Of a stretch of 64,000 nt of DNA, positions 32,086 through 45,143 are shown one piece after another. The stretch covers positions 24,795,340-24,859,339 of the forward strand of contig OZ024794.1 in NCBI GenBank assembly GCA_964017045.1, read 5' to 3'. Position numbers and translations under genes: made by a program. Origin of the DNA: Omphiscola glabra (Eukaryota; Mollusca; Gastropoda; Lymnaeidae). Position 1 is the stretch's first letter. Each line of letters starts with the position of its first letter. A model generated the notes under the pieces. That model saw only the letters and a program-made list of their open reading frames with translations. It made no database searches and was not told where the DNA came from.

Positions 32086-35000
32086 GAAGTACATTCAGCC
32101 TTAAAGTAAACTCTAAGATTAAAATATAATGAGGAGAAAAAAAAGATAGAAAAAAACAATGGTCGTGCTACGCAATAGAGGAATTATATTTCTGACATTT
32201 TGAAGGAATTTCAAGTTTAAAACTTCAGCCACTGCGCACGAGTTTATTGACCAACAAAGTAAATATCAATGACAATGTAAATGCTCGCAATGTAAGTCGT
32301 CCATTCCCTTAACTGTTGGTACGACGTCACATGGCAGGAAATAATAACAGGAGCTCGTCATTACAAAGCAATCTGATTTAAAATAAACTTGCATAACAAT
32401 CAGTGTTTCTTTCGGGCATCTCTTTGGTTGGGGGGAGAGGAACAAGTCAAGCGCGCCCCCTCCCCCCACACACACACACCGGGGAGGAGGATATGTACAA
32501 CAATAAAAGGAAAATATATTTGATTAAAAGCGACTAAATTTCCGAAGAAATAATAACTGATGCCTTGACCCGATTACAGTTACTGGACCCTATGAAATAT
32601 CGATACTCTAAATATATTATATTATCCGTATATTTAACGCTAATCTTGTTAGAGGCTTACACTAGTCGATTATAGATATCGTGCTGTGCTAAAATTTAGA
32701 ATTTAACGTGAGCTTATAAATAGTACACGTTTCATCTATTATTATTAAGTCGGGTGGGTTTGTTGGTTTTTTTCTTGATACGTTATGCTAATTTTCCTGA
32801 ATAATTCTTAGCCAATATTTTTTTTAAATTCCTAACTGCTTTTCTTCTTTTAATATCAGCATAAGAAACAATCTATCCACCTAAATGCACACATTTTTTT
32901 TTAATTTAATTTTTTTTTTCAGATCAGAATCCAGTGGAAAGCTTTAAAAAAAATAATTTTTAAAGAGAAAAAAGTTTTCCGCGAAACTGCATTTCGATTA
33001 TCTTTCCAATTCTACTTATGTACTGGTTTTAGAAAACATTCTTTTGGATTTGGTAACAAAAATGAATTGTTAAAGTAAATCAAACAGGCATTTTGTAATT
33101 TATCTGAAGAAAGCTATGATAGTTTGAAATTCCAAATAAACACTTCAATCAATTGAAGAGTGGGGAATACATACATGATGTCTTTTGTAAATGTCTCATG
33201 CCTTCTTAATCAAATTATGCCATTAACATTCGATTACTAAAAATGATAAGGTTTGAAAACCCTTAAAGCTGCATAGGCCTTTCTATATAAGATGTTCCGG
33301 TTTTTTTTTTTAACTCTGGTAAGTTTGCAAATATATATAAAAGATAAATATTATAAGCAAATTGTTGGGTCTCTTTTTATTATTTGTGTTCAACATCTTA
33401 AATGACTTTTCGTGATATAAACCTTTTGGAAGGAACGTTTATCATTATTTTTTTCAAAATTCATTTATTGGTTGAGTAGTTAACCACCAGAACACTTTAA
33501 ATAAAAATAAATGTCACATTACTTTTTAGTAATACAGAAATATTTTGTTAAAACACAAGCTGGTCAAGCAGAACCTCTTGAAAATTTCAAGGCCCTCCAC
33601 CACCTTGCGTTTCAAGTTTTTATTTAATTTTTTTTTAAAACCTCCACCTCACAAGTTTAAGCCCCTAAGGTGTCCTAGACCCTCTTCAGCTGTAGGTGTT
33701 GCAGTGCCCAAGTGATGGCTCTGAGGTCAAGTGAACCTAAATTTTTTTAACAGACAAAATCTTCGCCGTTGCTCTCCGACCATGCGTAGAATGTTGCAAA
33801 ACTAAATTCATGTTTGTGCTTAAATGCATTCTTGCATTTTGAAGTTATCAAAAATTAATTGTGGACTATAGCGTTTTAAGGGGCGGTAATAAACTAGAGC
33901 AAAAAGCATATCCTCAAAGATGCAATATGGATGGAATGTATTTAGTTCACGTTTGGCTGGGGTGAAGTTAGAGATATTCCTAATTATGGCTAGACTAATT
34001 TTGGCGCTTTCTAACCAAAATTTTCTGAAAGAAACATCGAATTCAGGTATGCGATACATCTATCACTTCATTTTTAATTTGCCCGACAGGCTTCGACACC
34101 CTCAATTTCTTCTCATCCCTCCCCCACGTTGATTAATGTGACATTACGTGGCTGAATACATGCTTGTGCCAAATGATTACCTGGGGCGCGCCACGACCGA
34201 AGTGAATTCAGTTTATGTATGGCAATGAATGCCATAATGCCTTCATCAGACGATTGAACGATTCATTCCCTTAATCAAGTAGTCAAATAAAAATACTGCA
34301 TTCAGGTATGCTCCAAAATGCAGCTCCTGATTTTGAAATAATCAAACATTTTCTGGGAAGAGGCTCCCCAGACGCCCCAATTCACCGGGCCCTCGGTGCC
34401 CTCAATTTCTGCTCTTCTACAATAAAAAAAAATGACAGTACAGTTGGCGCTGCTTCACCAGTTTTGGTGCTGATAGTTCCCTTTCCTTGTGGATGGGCTA
34501 GTGCTAGTACTTCCCTAAGGGGGCCAAGATTTATGCCACACTTAATTTAACGACACAAGCTCTGCCTTTGTCATAAAATGCCGCGCCTCCATATACAGAA
34601 AAAGTGACACCTGGGCTGACCACCAGAACCCCCGCACTTGCAGAGGCGTAGCTCTGAAAACCATTATTTTAATCCATTAAATACCATCACTCCCCATTTT
34701 TGCGTCCCCGCTAGTTAGGTGCATGGGGAAGTGTGTCCCCCACTTCCCCCTTAGCTACGCCCCTAGGCACTGTCACTGTTCCCTCCCCCACCATAAAATC
34801 ATAAATGCCTCCCCGGAGCAAATGTGTCCCCAAAGAAACACTGGTAAAGATATAGATACACGAGTCGTGTTGAAGGATAGAAAGTTCGTTCCCCTTTGGA
34901 TGCTTTACTGACTTAACTACAAGTAACGAGGTCAATTTTATCCGTCCGGTTGACACTAACCAGACAAGTCTGGGTGCAATCATTGTTTGATCGCCACGAC

Positions 35001-35216
35001 AGAAAGGTCGCAACTGTTTTAACGACGCAGCGTAGCGGTTCAGTGGGTGCCAAGGGCACGCTTGCTATGGGCTCTAGGGATTTTCATTAGGGATCAAAGC
35101 TATCACCAGAGTGGCGTATTGTTGAAGCAACTAATACAGGATATGTTGTGTGAAATAATTAGGAAATAACCAGTATGTTTTTTAATGGAACTCTCATTGT
35201 TCAGCTACGATGCTCT
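32086..35216. other. Unassigned AT-rich DNA
   Basis: No gene recognised in about 3 kb apart from one MITE fragment. There are overlapping short open frames on both strands at 33820-34132. The phrase CCCTCAATTTCT occurs at about 34099 and 34399, suggesting an old duplicated or dispersed sequence. Confidence 0.4.
34641..34765. mobile_element. Fragment of the GGCGTAGC MITE family
   Basis: CAGAGGCGTAGCTC on the left and TTAGCTACGCCCCTAG on the right are imperfect inverted ends. The interior AACCATTATTTTAATC matches CCCATTATTTTCATC in the copy at 40499. Confidence 0.6.
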
Positions 35217-35640
35217 CCCTCTCACACTCTCTCTCTATCTCTGTTTGTCTCTCTTCCTGTCTTTGAGTGCTCTAACTGTCTCTCTAACTGTCTCTCTATG
35301 GGTGTCTTTCTCCCTCTCTCTCACTGCTTGTCTGTCTCTCTCAATGTCTCTCTATGGGTGTCTTTCTCCCTCTCTCTCACTGCTTGTCTGTCTCTCTCAA
35401 TGTCTCTCTATGGGTGTCTTTCTCCCTCTCTCTCACTGCTTGTCTGTCTCTCTCAATGTCTCTCTATGGGTGTCTTTCTCCCTCTCTCTCACTGCTTGTC
35501 AGTCTCTCTCAATATCTCTCTATGGGTGTCTTTCTCCCTCTCTCTCACTGCTTGTCTGTCTCTCTCAATGTCTCTCTATGTGTGTCTCCTCCCTCTCCCT
35601 CTCTCTCTCTCACTGCTTGTCTGTCTCATTGTCTCTCTCT
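35217..35640. repeat. 56-bp CT-rich minisatellite, about 6-7 copies
   Basis: Each unit contains CACTGCTTGTCTGTCTCTC, CAATGTCTCTCTATGGGTG and a CTCTCT spacer. Low-complexity pyrimidine sequence continues to about 35760. Long overlapping frames in all three registers follow from the composition. Confidence 0.94.
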
Positions 35641-35759
35641 GTTATTCTCTATGTGTATATCTACCACCACCACCCCGTCTCTTTATCTCTGACTGCATGT
35701 CTGTCTCTCTATATCATTCTCTTTTTATGTCTGACTCCCTTATCTCGCTGTCTCTGTTT

Positions 35760-36464
35760 GTCTACAATTTAAAAAAAACCGTGTATCTGATTATACTATT
35801 TATAAACTTGTCTGGTTATATTCAATAAAATCTGTCTCTGTGTCTTTGTTTTTCTTTATCCCTGCGTATCCAGACATTTGTAATAAAGAAATTAGTGCGC
35901 AGAAAAATTGTGGGGCGGAAGTTAGTGTGGACGGCTGTTCGTTCTAACGATATAATGTAAGAACCTGGGCCTCTTTTTGACGGGCCCTTTCCTAGAATAC
36001 ACGACAAATGCACTTTTAAAGTAAATCCCATGTGGACTATCTGAAGCTGACCGCCCCTTCGCAAGCAGAGCCAAATAAAACTTTTAAAAAACCACGGTAC
36101 TCTTCTGCGTCCAAGCTCTGCACTTTAGTCATTTTCATCATCATGTTTTAATGGAACGCACACCATAATCCAGCCATTTATCCGCGAATTGGCGTACAAC
36201 TCGCCCCCATGACCCCATTGTGCAGCACGGCATACCCAGACACGCAGAAAGCTAGTGCCTGGAATAAGCAGGACCCATCAAACACCGTATTGACAACATG
36301 GAAGGAGATAGGCGAGCGACTGGTTTCTTCCATATTACTTGCCCCATGTGTAAGATGAGGTTTATCACCCTTTTAAGAAAATAAAGACCAAGAAAAAAAA
36401 GAAAACAACATAATTCTTAAAGGTCAGAAAAATAAGAATCTTGTTATTCATCAGAAAATAAATA
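35760..36464. other. Unassigned DNA
   Basis: No gene or element recognised between two tandem arrays. Confidence 0.4.
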
Positions 36465-36705
36465 TAAAGAACATAGTGGTAGTCAAGAACATAGTGGTAG
36501 TAAAGAACATAGTGATAATAAAGAAAATAGTAGTATTAAAGAACATAGTGATGGTTAAGAACATAATGGTAGTAAAGAACATAGTGGCCGTCAAGAACAA
36601 TGTGACAGTAAAGAACTTAGGGAGGGTAAAGAACATAGTTGTAATATTTAACATAGTGGCAGTATAGAACATATTGGCAGTAAAGAACATACTGGCAGTA
36701 AAGTA
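36465..36705. repeat. 18-bp minisatellite, about 13 copies
   Basis: Units near AAGAACATAGTGGTAGTA with frequent substitutions. Confidence 0.93.
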
Positions 36706-36758
36706 GGTGTACTGTTTCACCAACGCTCCGTGTGAAACCATAAACCCACGCTTCAAAA

Positions 36759-37232
36759 AGGTTTCTCACCCCATGTTTCTCACCCATGTTTCTCACCCCA
36801 TATTTCTCACCCCATGTTTCTCACTCCATGTTTCTCACCCCATGTTTCTCACCCCATGTTTCTCAACCCATGTTTCTCACCCCATGTATCTCACCCCATG
36901 TTTCTCAACCCATGTTTCTCACCCCATGTTTCTCACCCCATGTTTCTCAACCCATGTTTCTCACCCCATGTTTCTCAATCCATGTTTCTCACCCCATTTT
37001 TCTCACCCCATGTTTCTCACCCCACGTTTCTCACCCCACGTTTCTCACCCCATGTTTCTCACCCCATGTTTCTCAACCCATGTTTCTCACCCCATGTTTC
37101 TCACCCCATGTTTCTCACCCCATGTTTCTCACCCCATGTTTCTCACCCCATGTTTCTCAACCCATGTTTCTCACCCCATGTTTCTCATCCCATGTTTCTC
37201 AACCCATGTTTCTCACCCCATGTTTCTCAACC
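36759..37232. repeat. 14-bp minisatellite, about 33 copies
   Basis: The unit is TTTCTCACCCCATG, with the common variant TTTCTCAACCCATG. Copies are highly similar. Frames are open in all three registers and are not coding. Confidence 0.97.
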
Positions 37233-38274
37233 CGTCCACATTTTATTCCGATGCCCCTCCCCACTTCCCTGCTTTTATTTTTGTTTTGTGGGGGTGGGGG
37301 TTGGGTGAGGGTGGGAATCGTGCCGGCCTAGCAACATTGTTTATACGTTCCTATCGGTTGGACATTCTGTCCCGGCTTATTAAACAATTTATTTATTTTT
37401 TAGTTAAAATTTATGAATTTTTCATGTCTGTGCTAGACTCCATAGTATCATACTATTGTTGGTATTGAGTTCCATATTTAGTGTATCTAATCATTTATTG
37501 ATATGTAAAGATTTTCAACTTCTAGTTTGTATCGGGCTGCATGTAAATTTTTAGTCCTTTTTGAAAATGAGGTCTTTGCGAAATAATTCTGCAAACTGTG
37601 CACACACCTCACTTTCAATGGGACGAGTAATCTATTTGAATTTACATTTGGTAATCGTTTCACGGTTATAGTAAACGTTCAGTTACTAAAAGAGATCGGG
37701 GGTAGGAACAATTCTGAGAAAGAAGATTCAGGTGTAAGTAATATGAACTTATAAATGGTCCTTTCCTTCCCAAATAATCAGACGCACACGAAGTGGCTTT
37801 TCAGATCTTGACTTTGACCACAGCCCCAGTGCTCAAGCCTGCCCCACCACATAACAATGACACCAGCCCCAGTGCTCAAGTGTGCCCCAGCACATCCTGC
37901 CATTCAGTCCGATCTATGTCTTTTCATCTCCATGCGCGGACCCCCATCTGTTGTGCACCCGTCTCCACCTGATCAAGCCACCACAGTCTTGTTCGACAGG
38001 TGAGCCGCCTGCCTCGTGGCTTCCGTCTGTAAACCCCTTTTGCTGTTCTGCGATCTGGCATCTTCTCGGGGTGTCCTGTCGAGCGCAGCCTGCCATCGTT
38101 ACTTGCAGCAACTATGGATGGATCTTCGTACCACTGGTATATTTTTTCATTTTTCTGAATTGTTCATCCATGTTAATCCTGCACAGGTCTGTAAATTTTT
38201 CTGAGCAATTTCCTCTACAAGGTTTTAAGTTAATTTTGGCCTTCCATCCAGTGGGTTCATGTATCACTGGTCAT
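37233..38274. other. Unassigned DNA with a GC-richer island
   Basis: The segment about 37780-38120 is noticeably GC-richer than its surroundings and includes a duplicated phrase, AGCCCCAGTGCTCAAG, at about 37822 and 37866. Overlapping frames on both strands (134 codons plus, 65 codons minus) have no family I recognise. It may be an unrecognised mobile element or exon. Confidence 0.35.
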
Positions 38275-38440
38275 TTGTCTCACTAGTCATTTGTTCACTA
38301 TGCAGTCATTTGTCGCACTAGTCATTTGCCTCACTACTCATTTGCTTCACTAGTCATTTGTCGCAATAGTCTTTTGTTTACTAGGCATTTGTCTCACTAG
38401 TCATTTGTCTCACTAGCCATTTGTCTCACTATTTATTTGC
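38275..38440. repeat. 16-bp tandem repeat
   Basis: About ten degenerate copies of CACTAGTCATTTGTCT. Confidence 0.88.
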
Positions 38441-38789
38441 TTGCATTGCTCACTTAGAATAGTGACAAAAATGGTTTTTACCCAGGGCCATACCGTGACT
38501 AAATGCCCCCCATGGAAAACTCACAAAATTGGGTCCCCTCATATATCTGATACATTATATTTGTAATAAATATTAACCAAGATTTAGCCCGAGGCATTCT
38601 CCCACCCCCTCACATTTAGCCCTCTAACCCCCTTATGGTATGCGAATCATACATACTCGCATATGTTAATGTTTAAAGCCCACATTATGTTTAGCCTAAC
38701 CATTACAATGCATGAAACAATTAATTGTAACAATTTTTTTTTAAATTGTATATGTCATATACTTCCCCATTTAATGCAAAACTCAAATG

Positions 38790-39066
38790 TAATCTTTATA
38801 TGTTCTCATGTCACAAAAAACGTAAATGTAATCTTGATATCTAACAATCCCAGGTCATACACAACTCAAAAGTAATCAAGGCTTTTTTCCAAATTTCAGG
38901 TTTTCACACAAAACTCAAAGGTAATCTTTGTTATTTCCAAATCTGATGATTTCACACAAAACTCAAAGGTAATCTTTGTTATTTCCAAATCTGATGATTT
39001 CACACAAAACTCAAAGGTCATCTTTGTTATTTCCAAATCTGATGTTTTCACACAAAACTCAAATAT
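38790..39066. repeat. About 48-bp tandem repeat, 4-5 copies
   Basis: Each unit holds CACACAAAACTCAAAGGTAA and TTTGTTATTTCCAAATCTGA. The last three copies are nearly identical. Degenerate upstream copies reach back to about 38770. Confidence 0.9.
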
Positions 39067-39863
39067 AAAAACTCGCGCCCTTGAGTCTGGTTAAACGTGC
39101 TAAAAGTTTGGATGACCCAATAGGTCATCAAATTTAAAAGACCGAGTTGAGACCGTGTTTAGTTTGAGATCTACTGCTAACAGTTTCCTATTTTCAAGAA
39201 ATATTTTCCAACCAGATTCAATGAACATCTCTGCTATCCGGACATGACGTATGCCAGCTATCCGGACATGACGTATTGCACGATCAACATGCTAAGAGAC
39301 AAGGGGGGGGGGGACTTTTTATATTTTTTAACTATCTTTCTTCCTAAAATATTTCTTATTTCAATTTGGGGTAGGGTATCGGAAGCTTGGGAAAAGGGCG
39401 GGGGGGGGGCTTAGTAAGGTTTTGGGTGTAGGAAGGTTGGGAGTAGGAAGCTGGGGGTGGTGGTGTTTAAAAAAGACTCCTGATAGTGGGGAACAGGAAA
39501 CTCCTAAGAGGAAATTGACGTCTGGTCTGGAATAACGGAAATTCCCAAAGTTAAAAAAGCTTACTGGGGAAATAAGTCCAGATATAATAAACTTAAGATG
39601 AATAATTGCACTGACCCGATCAGAGTCCAGATGGGTCCTAGTGGGAAGGAAGGTGATGGGAAATTATGTAGATCAAGGGTTGTAGTAAGTCACATGAGTT
39701 GTAGTAAATCATTGGGGAGTGTTGTATTAAACACATTAGTAGGTACTTGCATTTGTTCTGTTCTACTTTGCACTACTTAGTTTTATTGTTCTATATATTG
39801 TTCGACAATGGTGTTAATGAGAACTTGAAATCCTTTATGTTAATTTCGCATATGTTCGTGGGT
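39067..39863. other. Unassigned DNA
   Basis: No gene recognised. G homopolymers lie near 39304-39312 and 39399-39409. AGCTATCCGGACATGACGTA is duplicated at about 39233-39275. Confidence 0.4.
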
Positions 39864-40012
39864 GGCAGGCTGGGTGGCTGGGTTGCTGGATGGCTGGGTA
39901 ACTTGCAGGGTGGCTGGCTGACTGGCTGACTGGCTGGGTGGCTGACTGGCTGGCGGGGGGGCTGACTGGCTGGCGGGGTGGCTGACTGGCTGGGTGGCTG
40001 ACTGGCAGTGTG
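39864..40012. repeat. GGCTGACTGGCTGG repeat
   Basis: Short nested units of 4, 8 and about 24 bp built from GGCTG/ACTGG. Pro/Ser-rich frames on the minus strand are artefacts of the repeat. Confidence 0.9.
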
Positions 40013-40498
40013 GCAAAATTTTCGGTGGGTGATTGGCCCACTTTCCGTCAACCTATCGAGATGAAACTTGGCACATAGACTCGGTGCCGATGACAACTCA
40101 TTCTTTCAAATTTTCAGCCCCAACCATTTATCCCAACCCCCCAAAATCGGTTTCCCGTGTTTTTCAAGTGGAACTTGAAAGAAAATTCCCGATAACTGCT
40201 CTAAATGAGATTCTTTTTTAAAAAAATAGCGCATGCGCGTTTGATGCGTAATATTGTATTTTGTTTTTCTAAAATTGTTGGTGAAATAAATTAATCTTTG
40301 GTGTAAAAGTGGGTGGGTCATTAAAATATTAATATAGTTCATCCAACTGCAAGCCTTGGGGGGGGGGGGGGGGGCAGACACTAATTGGGATTCTTGTATG
40401 CATGTTTTGTCAAATGTTCAACACTACCCTCATTGTTCGCTATTATACTTTATAAAGGAATTACACGAAAAACAGGGTTGTTTAATTTCATTTTGTAG

Positions 40499-40697
40499 CA
40501 GTGGCGTAGCTAGAGTGTTTGACGCCCGGGGACAAGATTCGCGCCCGGGGACAAGATTCATTTTAAAGCGCCCTCTTTTCCTTTTTTCAACTCTCAAACC
40601 CATTATTTTCATCAATGAAATAATACCAAAGCACATTTTGGCGCCCCTAACTAGCTGGCGCCCAGGTTCATCTGTACCCCCTGCCCCCCAAAAGAGT
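40499..40697. mobile_element. CAGTGGCGTAGC MITE, truncated
   Basis: It begins CAGTGGCGTAGCTAGAG, the same terminus as the complete copy at 28184. It contains a tandem CGCGCCCGGGGACAAGATTC-like duplication and GGCGCCCCTAACTAG, and fades near 40697 without a clean right inverted repeat. A G homopolymer of about 17 bp lies just upstream at 40357-40374. Confidence 0.7.
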
Positions 40698-40744
40698 TGG
40701 ATATGGAATGAGTTCAAATACTTGAATTTTAATTACCATTAGTC

Positions 40745-40960
40745 ACTACATACCACCATCTTAGCCATTTTATACCACCATTTTAACTACATCACATCTT
40801 AGCCACTTTATACAACCATCTTAGCCATTCTATTTCACCATATTAGCTATTATATACCATCATCTTAGCCACTTAATACCACCATATTAGCTATTCTATA
40901 CCACCATCTTAGCCACTTTATACTACCATATTAGCCACTCTTTGCCACCATTAAAATGTG
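40745..40960. repeat. 21-bp degenerate tandem repeat
   Basis: About ten units near CCACCATCTTAGCCACTTTA. Confidence 0.9.
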
Positions 40961-43212
40961 GAGACGTGGATAATCCTGAGTATGCAACTCGAGTTCACTG
41001 GATTTATATCTGAATTTTATACTCCAAACAGAAGCAAATTTCCCCACTCTGTCCATTTTTTTGTACCCTTAAATTGTCCCAGCTCAAAAAAACCTTCTTC
41101 GATGTCCCCAACGTATACATAAAACACAAACTTCCGAATCTCAAGAGGCCGAAATGTCCTGCTATCCTAGACTTCCATTTCTCGTATTTTATAAAGACCA
41201 TCGCACGTATCAAAAGCTGCTTTCGGGCGCAGGCTGTTCTCGGAGGGGCTTCCTTCCCTCGAGTGGCACTAGACGACGTCGTAGAACTTTCCCATTTCGT
41301 CGATGCCAAACTTTGTTGATGTTTTTTTTTTCTCTTTCTTTTTAAAGTAGCAGTATTGCTCGAAGTAAAACTAGTTTTGTTTCTGGACTCTAATTGGCTC
41401 TATACGGAGCCATCACGTGGGCCCCGATGGTCTCAAAACATCAGCTATAATAGGTTTCTATTCATGAGATTACCAAGAGAAGAATTTCCGTGAGCATTTT
41501 TCAAAAGACTTCCAAGAACATAATCGCGTGGTCGACGGCAACGGACAATTTATTTTGTACTTAATCACATTTTCATTTCAGAATGAAATCATTTATGTGT
41601 TTTGGTTGGGGTCTTTTTAAGTCGAGGTAGTTATGACAAGTTGTTTCCACTGTCATAAATATCGTTTGGAGGCTATTTCTAGTAGGCTCGTTTGTCGCAC
41701 AGTCGTTCTTAGCAAAATGATTTCCCAATTATTACGTTTTCCTTAAATCTATTTTTAAAGCAAAATGTGTGAATAGAATAGGGACCTAAATTTATTTATT
41801 TATTAAAAATAATGTCAGATTTATTTCCGTTTAAAAAAAAATTAAGATCATATTTTTTATTTTTGTTTTTAAAAATGGACATGTTTTGAAATGTCATTGT
41901 ACATATTCATTTTCAGCACATAAATAAATACATATTTTAACCATTTTTGCAATGAGAATAATTTAAACACAAGACATCTAAAGTGTTTCTCTATCGTAGG
42001 AACCGGCCACCAATGAACTCCTTTAGTGGCAAACAAAGACTTAATTAGTGATCAATTAGATTTGGAAACGGCTGTATAGTCGTGTGTGTTAATCTTACCT
42101 TTCCAACTTACTTGGAGCGCTGAACTGCTGTTTTCAAGTCACATACCAAAATGTTTGACTTTAACTAGGACATATATTTTTTGTTAACATATATAAAAGT
42201 TTAGCAAGTGAAGAAAAGAATTAACGAAACAAATACCAATGCCACTATTTGCATTTTTTTTTTAAAATGATCAAAATAACTGATCTATAAGACACTCTCA
42301 AAATCCGGACCTTTTTAGGAGCATACGTGAGCGTGGTTTATAGTAAAGATTAGTGAATGTGCACTTAGATGCCAAAGTTAGATTGTTACATTCAATGACA
42401 ACGCGATGCGTCATTAAAGGCAGGCCGCTGGTGGATATTATCGTGTGCTTGGGTGTAATTTTGAAATAATGACGTCAACAAGCGTTTCATGATAGGATAA
42501 TCTTAATCTGTTTGTTTTTTGTGTTGTTTGATGCCCCTGATAGCTGCTCTCGGAACCACTAAAAAAATCCATTGGTTCCATAATAGAATTGGGGTTGGGG
42601 GTTATTAAGAAAGGCCTTGTCTCATATATTTTAATAGCGCATTGATACCATCCTGGTATTAACAAGCTCCCTTTGCTCTGAGTCGCTGACTCGAATTCGT
42701 AATACCTTATTGTGTGTGCTTGTAGATAATGTCACAGCTTCAAGTAAAGAGTTTAAAAACATTCGTGCATCCTAGTTTGATGTCCAGAAGTCTTCAAACG
42801 TGGGTGATGCATCCCTTGACACGCTGTCATACGTTCAAAGCTGTTTTATGCAATAGTGCATCCTGTTTACCAAAATTTTGTATGAATCATTCTTTTATTG
42901 GGGAGGCGGGGGGGGGCGTCATGGCATAATTCGGTCTTGATGTTTTTTTTAGTTTCATATCACGGTGGCACATTCATGTCTTTAATTCAGCTAGCATGTC
43001 CTATTATTATTTATTTAAATAATTATAAGAGTGTTGTACTGCGATGAAGCTTTCAAGTAGATTAATTTAGACACCAGCAATATGTGTAAATAAAACAATT
43101 CATGTTCAGCTTTAATGATGATATTACAAAATACAAATGTATACCATTCGGGAAATGCCTTCATCGGTACAAAAAACAACAACATTTAAATAAGTATAAT
43201 TCTACTATAAGA
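40961..43212. other. Unassigned DNA
   Basis: No recognised gene. The segment 41070-41320 is open on both strands (81 and 101 codons), with no known motif and no splice signals that would make an exon case. Confidence 0.4.
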
Positions 43213-43524
43213 GTGTGTGGCCTGTGCCCTTGCACAGGGTGCCATGGCCATAGGGGCTCCTGGGGCGCCCGGTGAATATTTAAATTCCCTTAGTTTATTA
43301 TATTGAAGTGTGAACCGTTTGTCCGGGCTCGAGAAACGGTATGCTTACTTTTCGTACAATAGTTTTTCATACAGTCTAAATTAATGTGCATGTTAATATG
43401 CGTATAATTAGCTACATGTATAGCATCAGAGCACGTGTTCCATAGCCTACGTCGTAATTGGAAAAAGAGCGGAGCCATACAGGGATAGGGAAGGGGGCGC
43501 CGAAAGGGTGCTTCGCACAGGGCG
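43213..43524 (+). mobile_element. Short non-autonomous element, copy 2
   Basis: Same family and orientation as 18466-18764. It starts GTGTGGCCTGTGCCCTTGCA, shares ATTAATGTGCATGTTAA and AAAGAGCGGAGCCATACA, and ends with GGTGCTTCGCACAGGGCG. It carries an extra segment of about 40 bp around 43325-43370 that copy 1 lacks, so one of the two has an indel. Confidence 0.78.
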
Positions 43525-44115
43525 ATATTTGTATAAATTAAATGTCTCTGTACTTTTCTTCAAGTAACTACAGAATCTAATGAGAATGAAATTGAATGAC
43601 TAAAAATGACGTCATATCATAAATAGTAATGAGTATCAGATATTTATTACAGATTTTATCCAAAAAATGTTTAGAAAAAATCAGAACTTAACAAAAAATG
43701 ACCACATTTTTTTAATAATATTTTTTAAAAGCGTATAGAGATTATAGTGACGTTTTGCTCAGAGGATAGAAAATAACAAAGAAATAAAAGTTTTAAAAAA
43801 TATATATTTAAAAACAAAAAAAAATTTAATGCATTAATTTCTTGCCTTTACCACATACAAATTTATGTCTGATTTTTTTAAAAGAATAACCTGACGATTA
43901 TTTACTAGAACTTGCCAGTAACGAATCAAACCATTTCTGGCCCTTCGTATTTCTAGTGAATGAGCCCTCAAAATACGGCTCCAGCTACGGAGGTTTGAGA
44001 TCATGATTTTTTTTTTTTTTTTTTTTTTTTTGGCAAACCGGTTTTTGGGTTTAGGAGTCCGGTTTTGAACCAGTTATCGGTTTGTACAATGAGGACTCGA
44101 ATTATGCAGGAATAA
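43525..44115. other. Unassigned AT-rich DNA
   Basis: No gene recognised. A T homopolymer of about 25 bp lies at 44007-44031. Confidence 0.4.
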
Positions 44116-45143
44116 TAGATGGGAATCGAACTATCTTTAAGAAGTTCGGGGTTTGGTTTAGTTCTTTAACAACTTAAGTTCGAGCTCAGTTCTGTAACAA
44201 CAAGGGATGTAGTAACGTTTCTTTCGACAAACCGGTTATCGGATATAGAATTATGGTTTAAACCGTTTTGTGTTGTTGGTTTTTACAACAGGCGTTCTCA
44301 AACTTTTAAACAAGGGCCGTTCAGTGCCCCCTCAGACACTGCAGGGGGCCTACTGTAGTTTTTTTAAAAAAAATATTTGAATTGAACTGAACCTGAACCG
44401 AACCCTGCTGACCACCGAATCCGATCTTCAGCGAATATGAACCAACCCGAACGAACTTATTGCAAAATTATTGCACCCGAAAATGTTTTACGAATCTTGG
44501 ACATCACGACTAACGCCAAAAATGCTTGTATTTTAATTACAACTAGAAAATACATTTGCAAAACTATTTCTTTTATAACCCAAAATTTTCTTCTTTTGAA
44601 AAAAAAAATCCTCCCCCCTCAACATATTTTTCGTGCATAGACATTATTTGTAGTAATGCCTGAGAAATTCAATAAAAAACACCGTTTAGCCTACTTTTTT
44701 TTCTATCCAAGGACAGCTATTTGTACAGTGAACAACAAACAAAGGAAAAATATAAGACTAGTTATCAATCAAATTGTTTACAGTTGACTACAGCCAGATG
44801 ATGCGAGGTGTACGTGGTTGGAGAAGGGGGTAAAGTACGCCTCAGGAGAATGATGATACCACAAGGTAAACAAACCCCGAAGCACGTAAATATAACGAAA
44901 GTGCGGAAAGGGGATAGAAAGCGCACGCTGCCCTTGTCGTTCAGGGCATGTGCCCTTGTTGTTATATCCTAAAACGGGTTCAAAACAGAATTTCTAGAAC
45001 CGCTAACCAGTTTGCCGAGAGAGCGGTATTTTATCCAACGTTAATCACGGACCGAACATGAACCCTAGTTGTTGGACGATCCCGAACTGAAGCCATTATC
45101 GAACAGACCCCGAACATTTAAAATTGGGTGCGATTCCCATCTA
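44116..45143. mobile_element. About 1-kb inverted-repeat element
   Basis: TAGATGGGAATCG at the left end is matched by CGATTCCCATCTA at the right. Further in, GTTCGGGGTTTGG is answered by the complement of a GACCCCGAAC stretch, giving imperfect inverted repeats of about 45 bp. Both halves carry many GAACCGAAC/AACCGG-like motifs. No transposase frame is visible. The TA at each tip could be a duplicated target, as in mariner-like elements, but this is not certain. A hAT-like fragment sits inside. Confidence 0.65.
44291..44365 (+). mobile_element. Possible hAT terminal fragment, nested
   Basis: CAGGCGTTCTCAAACTTTTA followed by GGGCCG-like sequence resembles Charlie-type hAT ends. Only one end is visible. 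Confidence 0.35.

Noticed and set aside
35175..35828. Leu/Ser/Cys-rich frames of up to 217 codons resembling membrane proteins
   Set aside because: They are produced by CT-rich low-complexity sequence, and three registers are open.
36707..37468. 253-codon frame over the 14-bp array
   Set aside because: All three registers are open over the same repeat. The non-repeat tail has no recognisable domain.
37882..38286. Overlapping frames on both strands in a GC-richer patch
   Set aside because: Frames on both strands are expected from higher GC, and neither shows a known motif.
39791..40096. Pro/Ser/Gln-rich minus-strand frames of 101 and 68 codons
   Set aside because: They come from the GGCTGACTGG repeat and have no domain.
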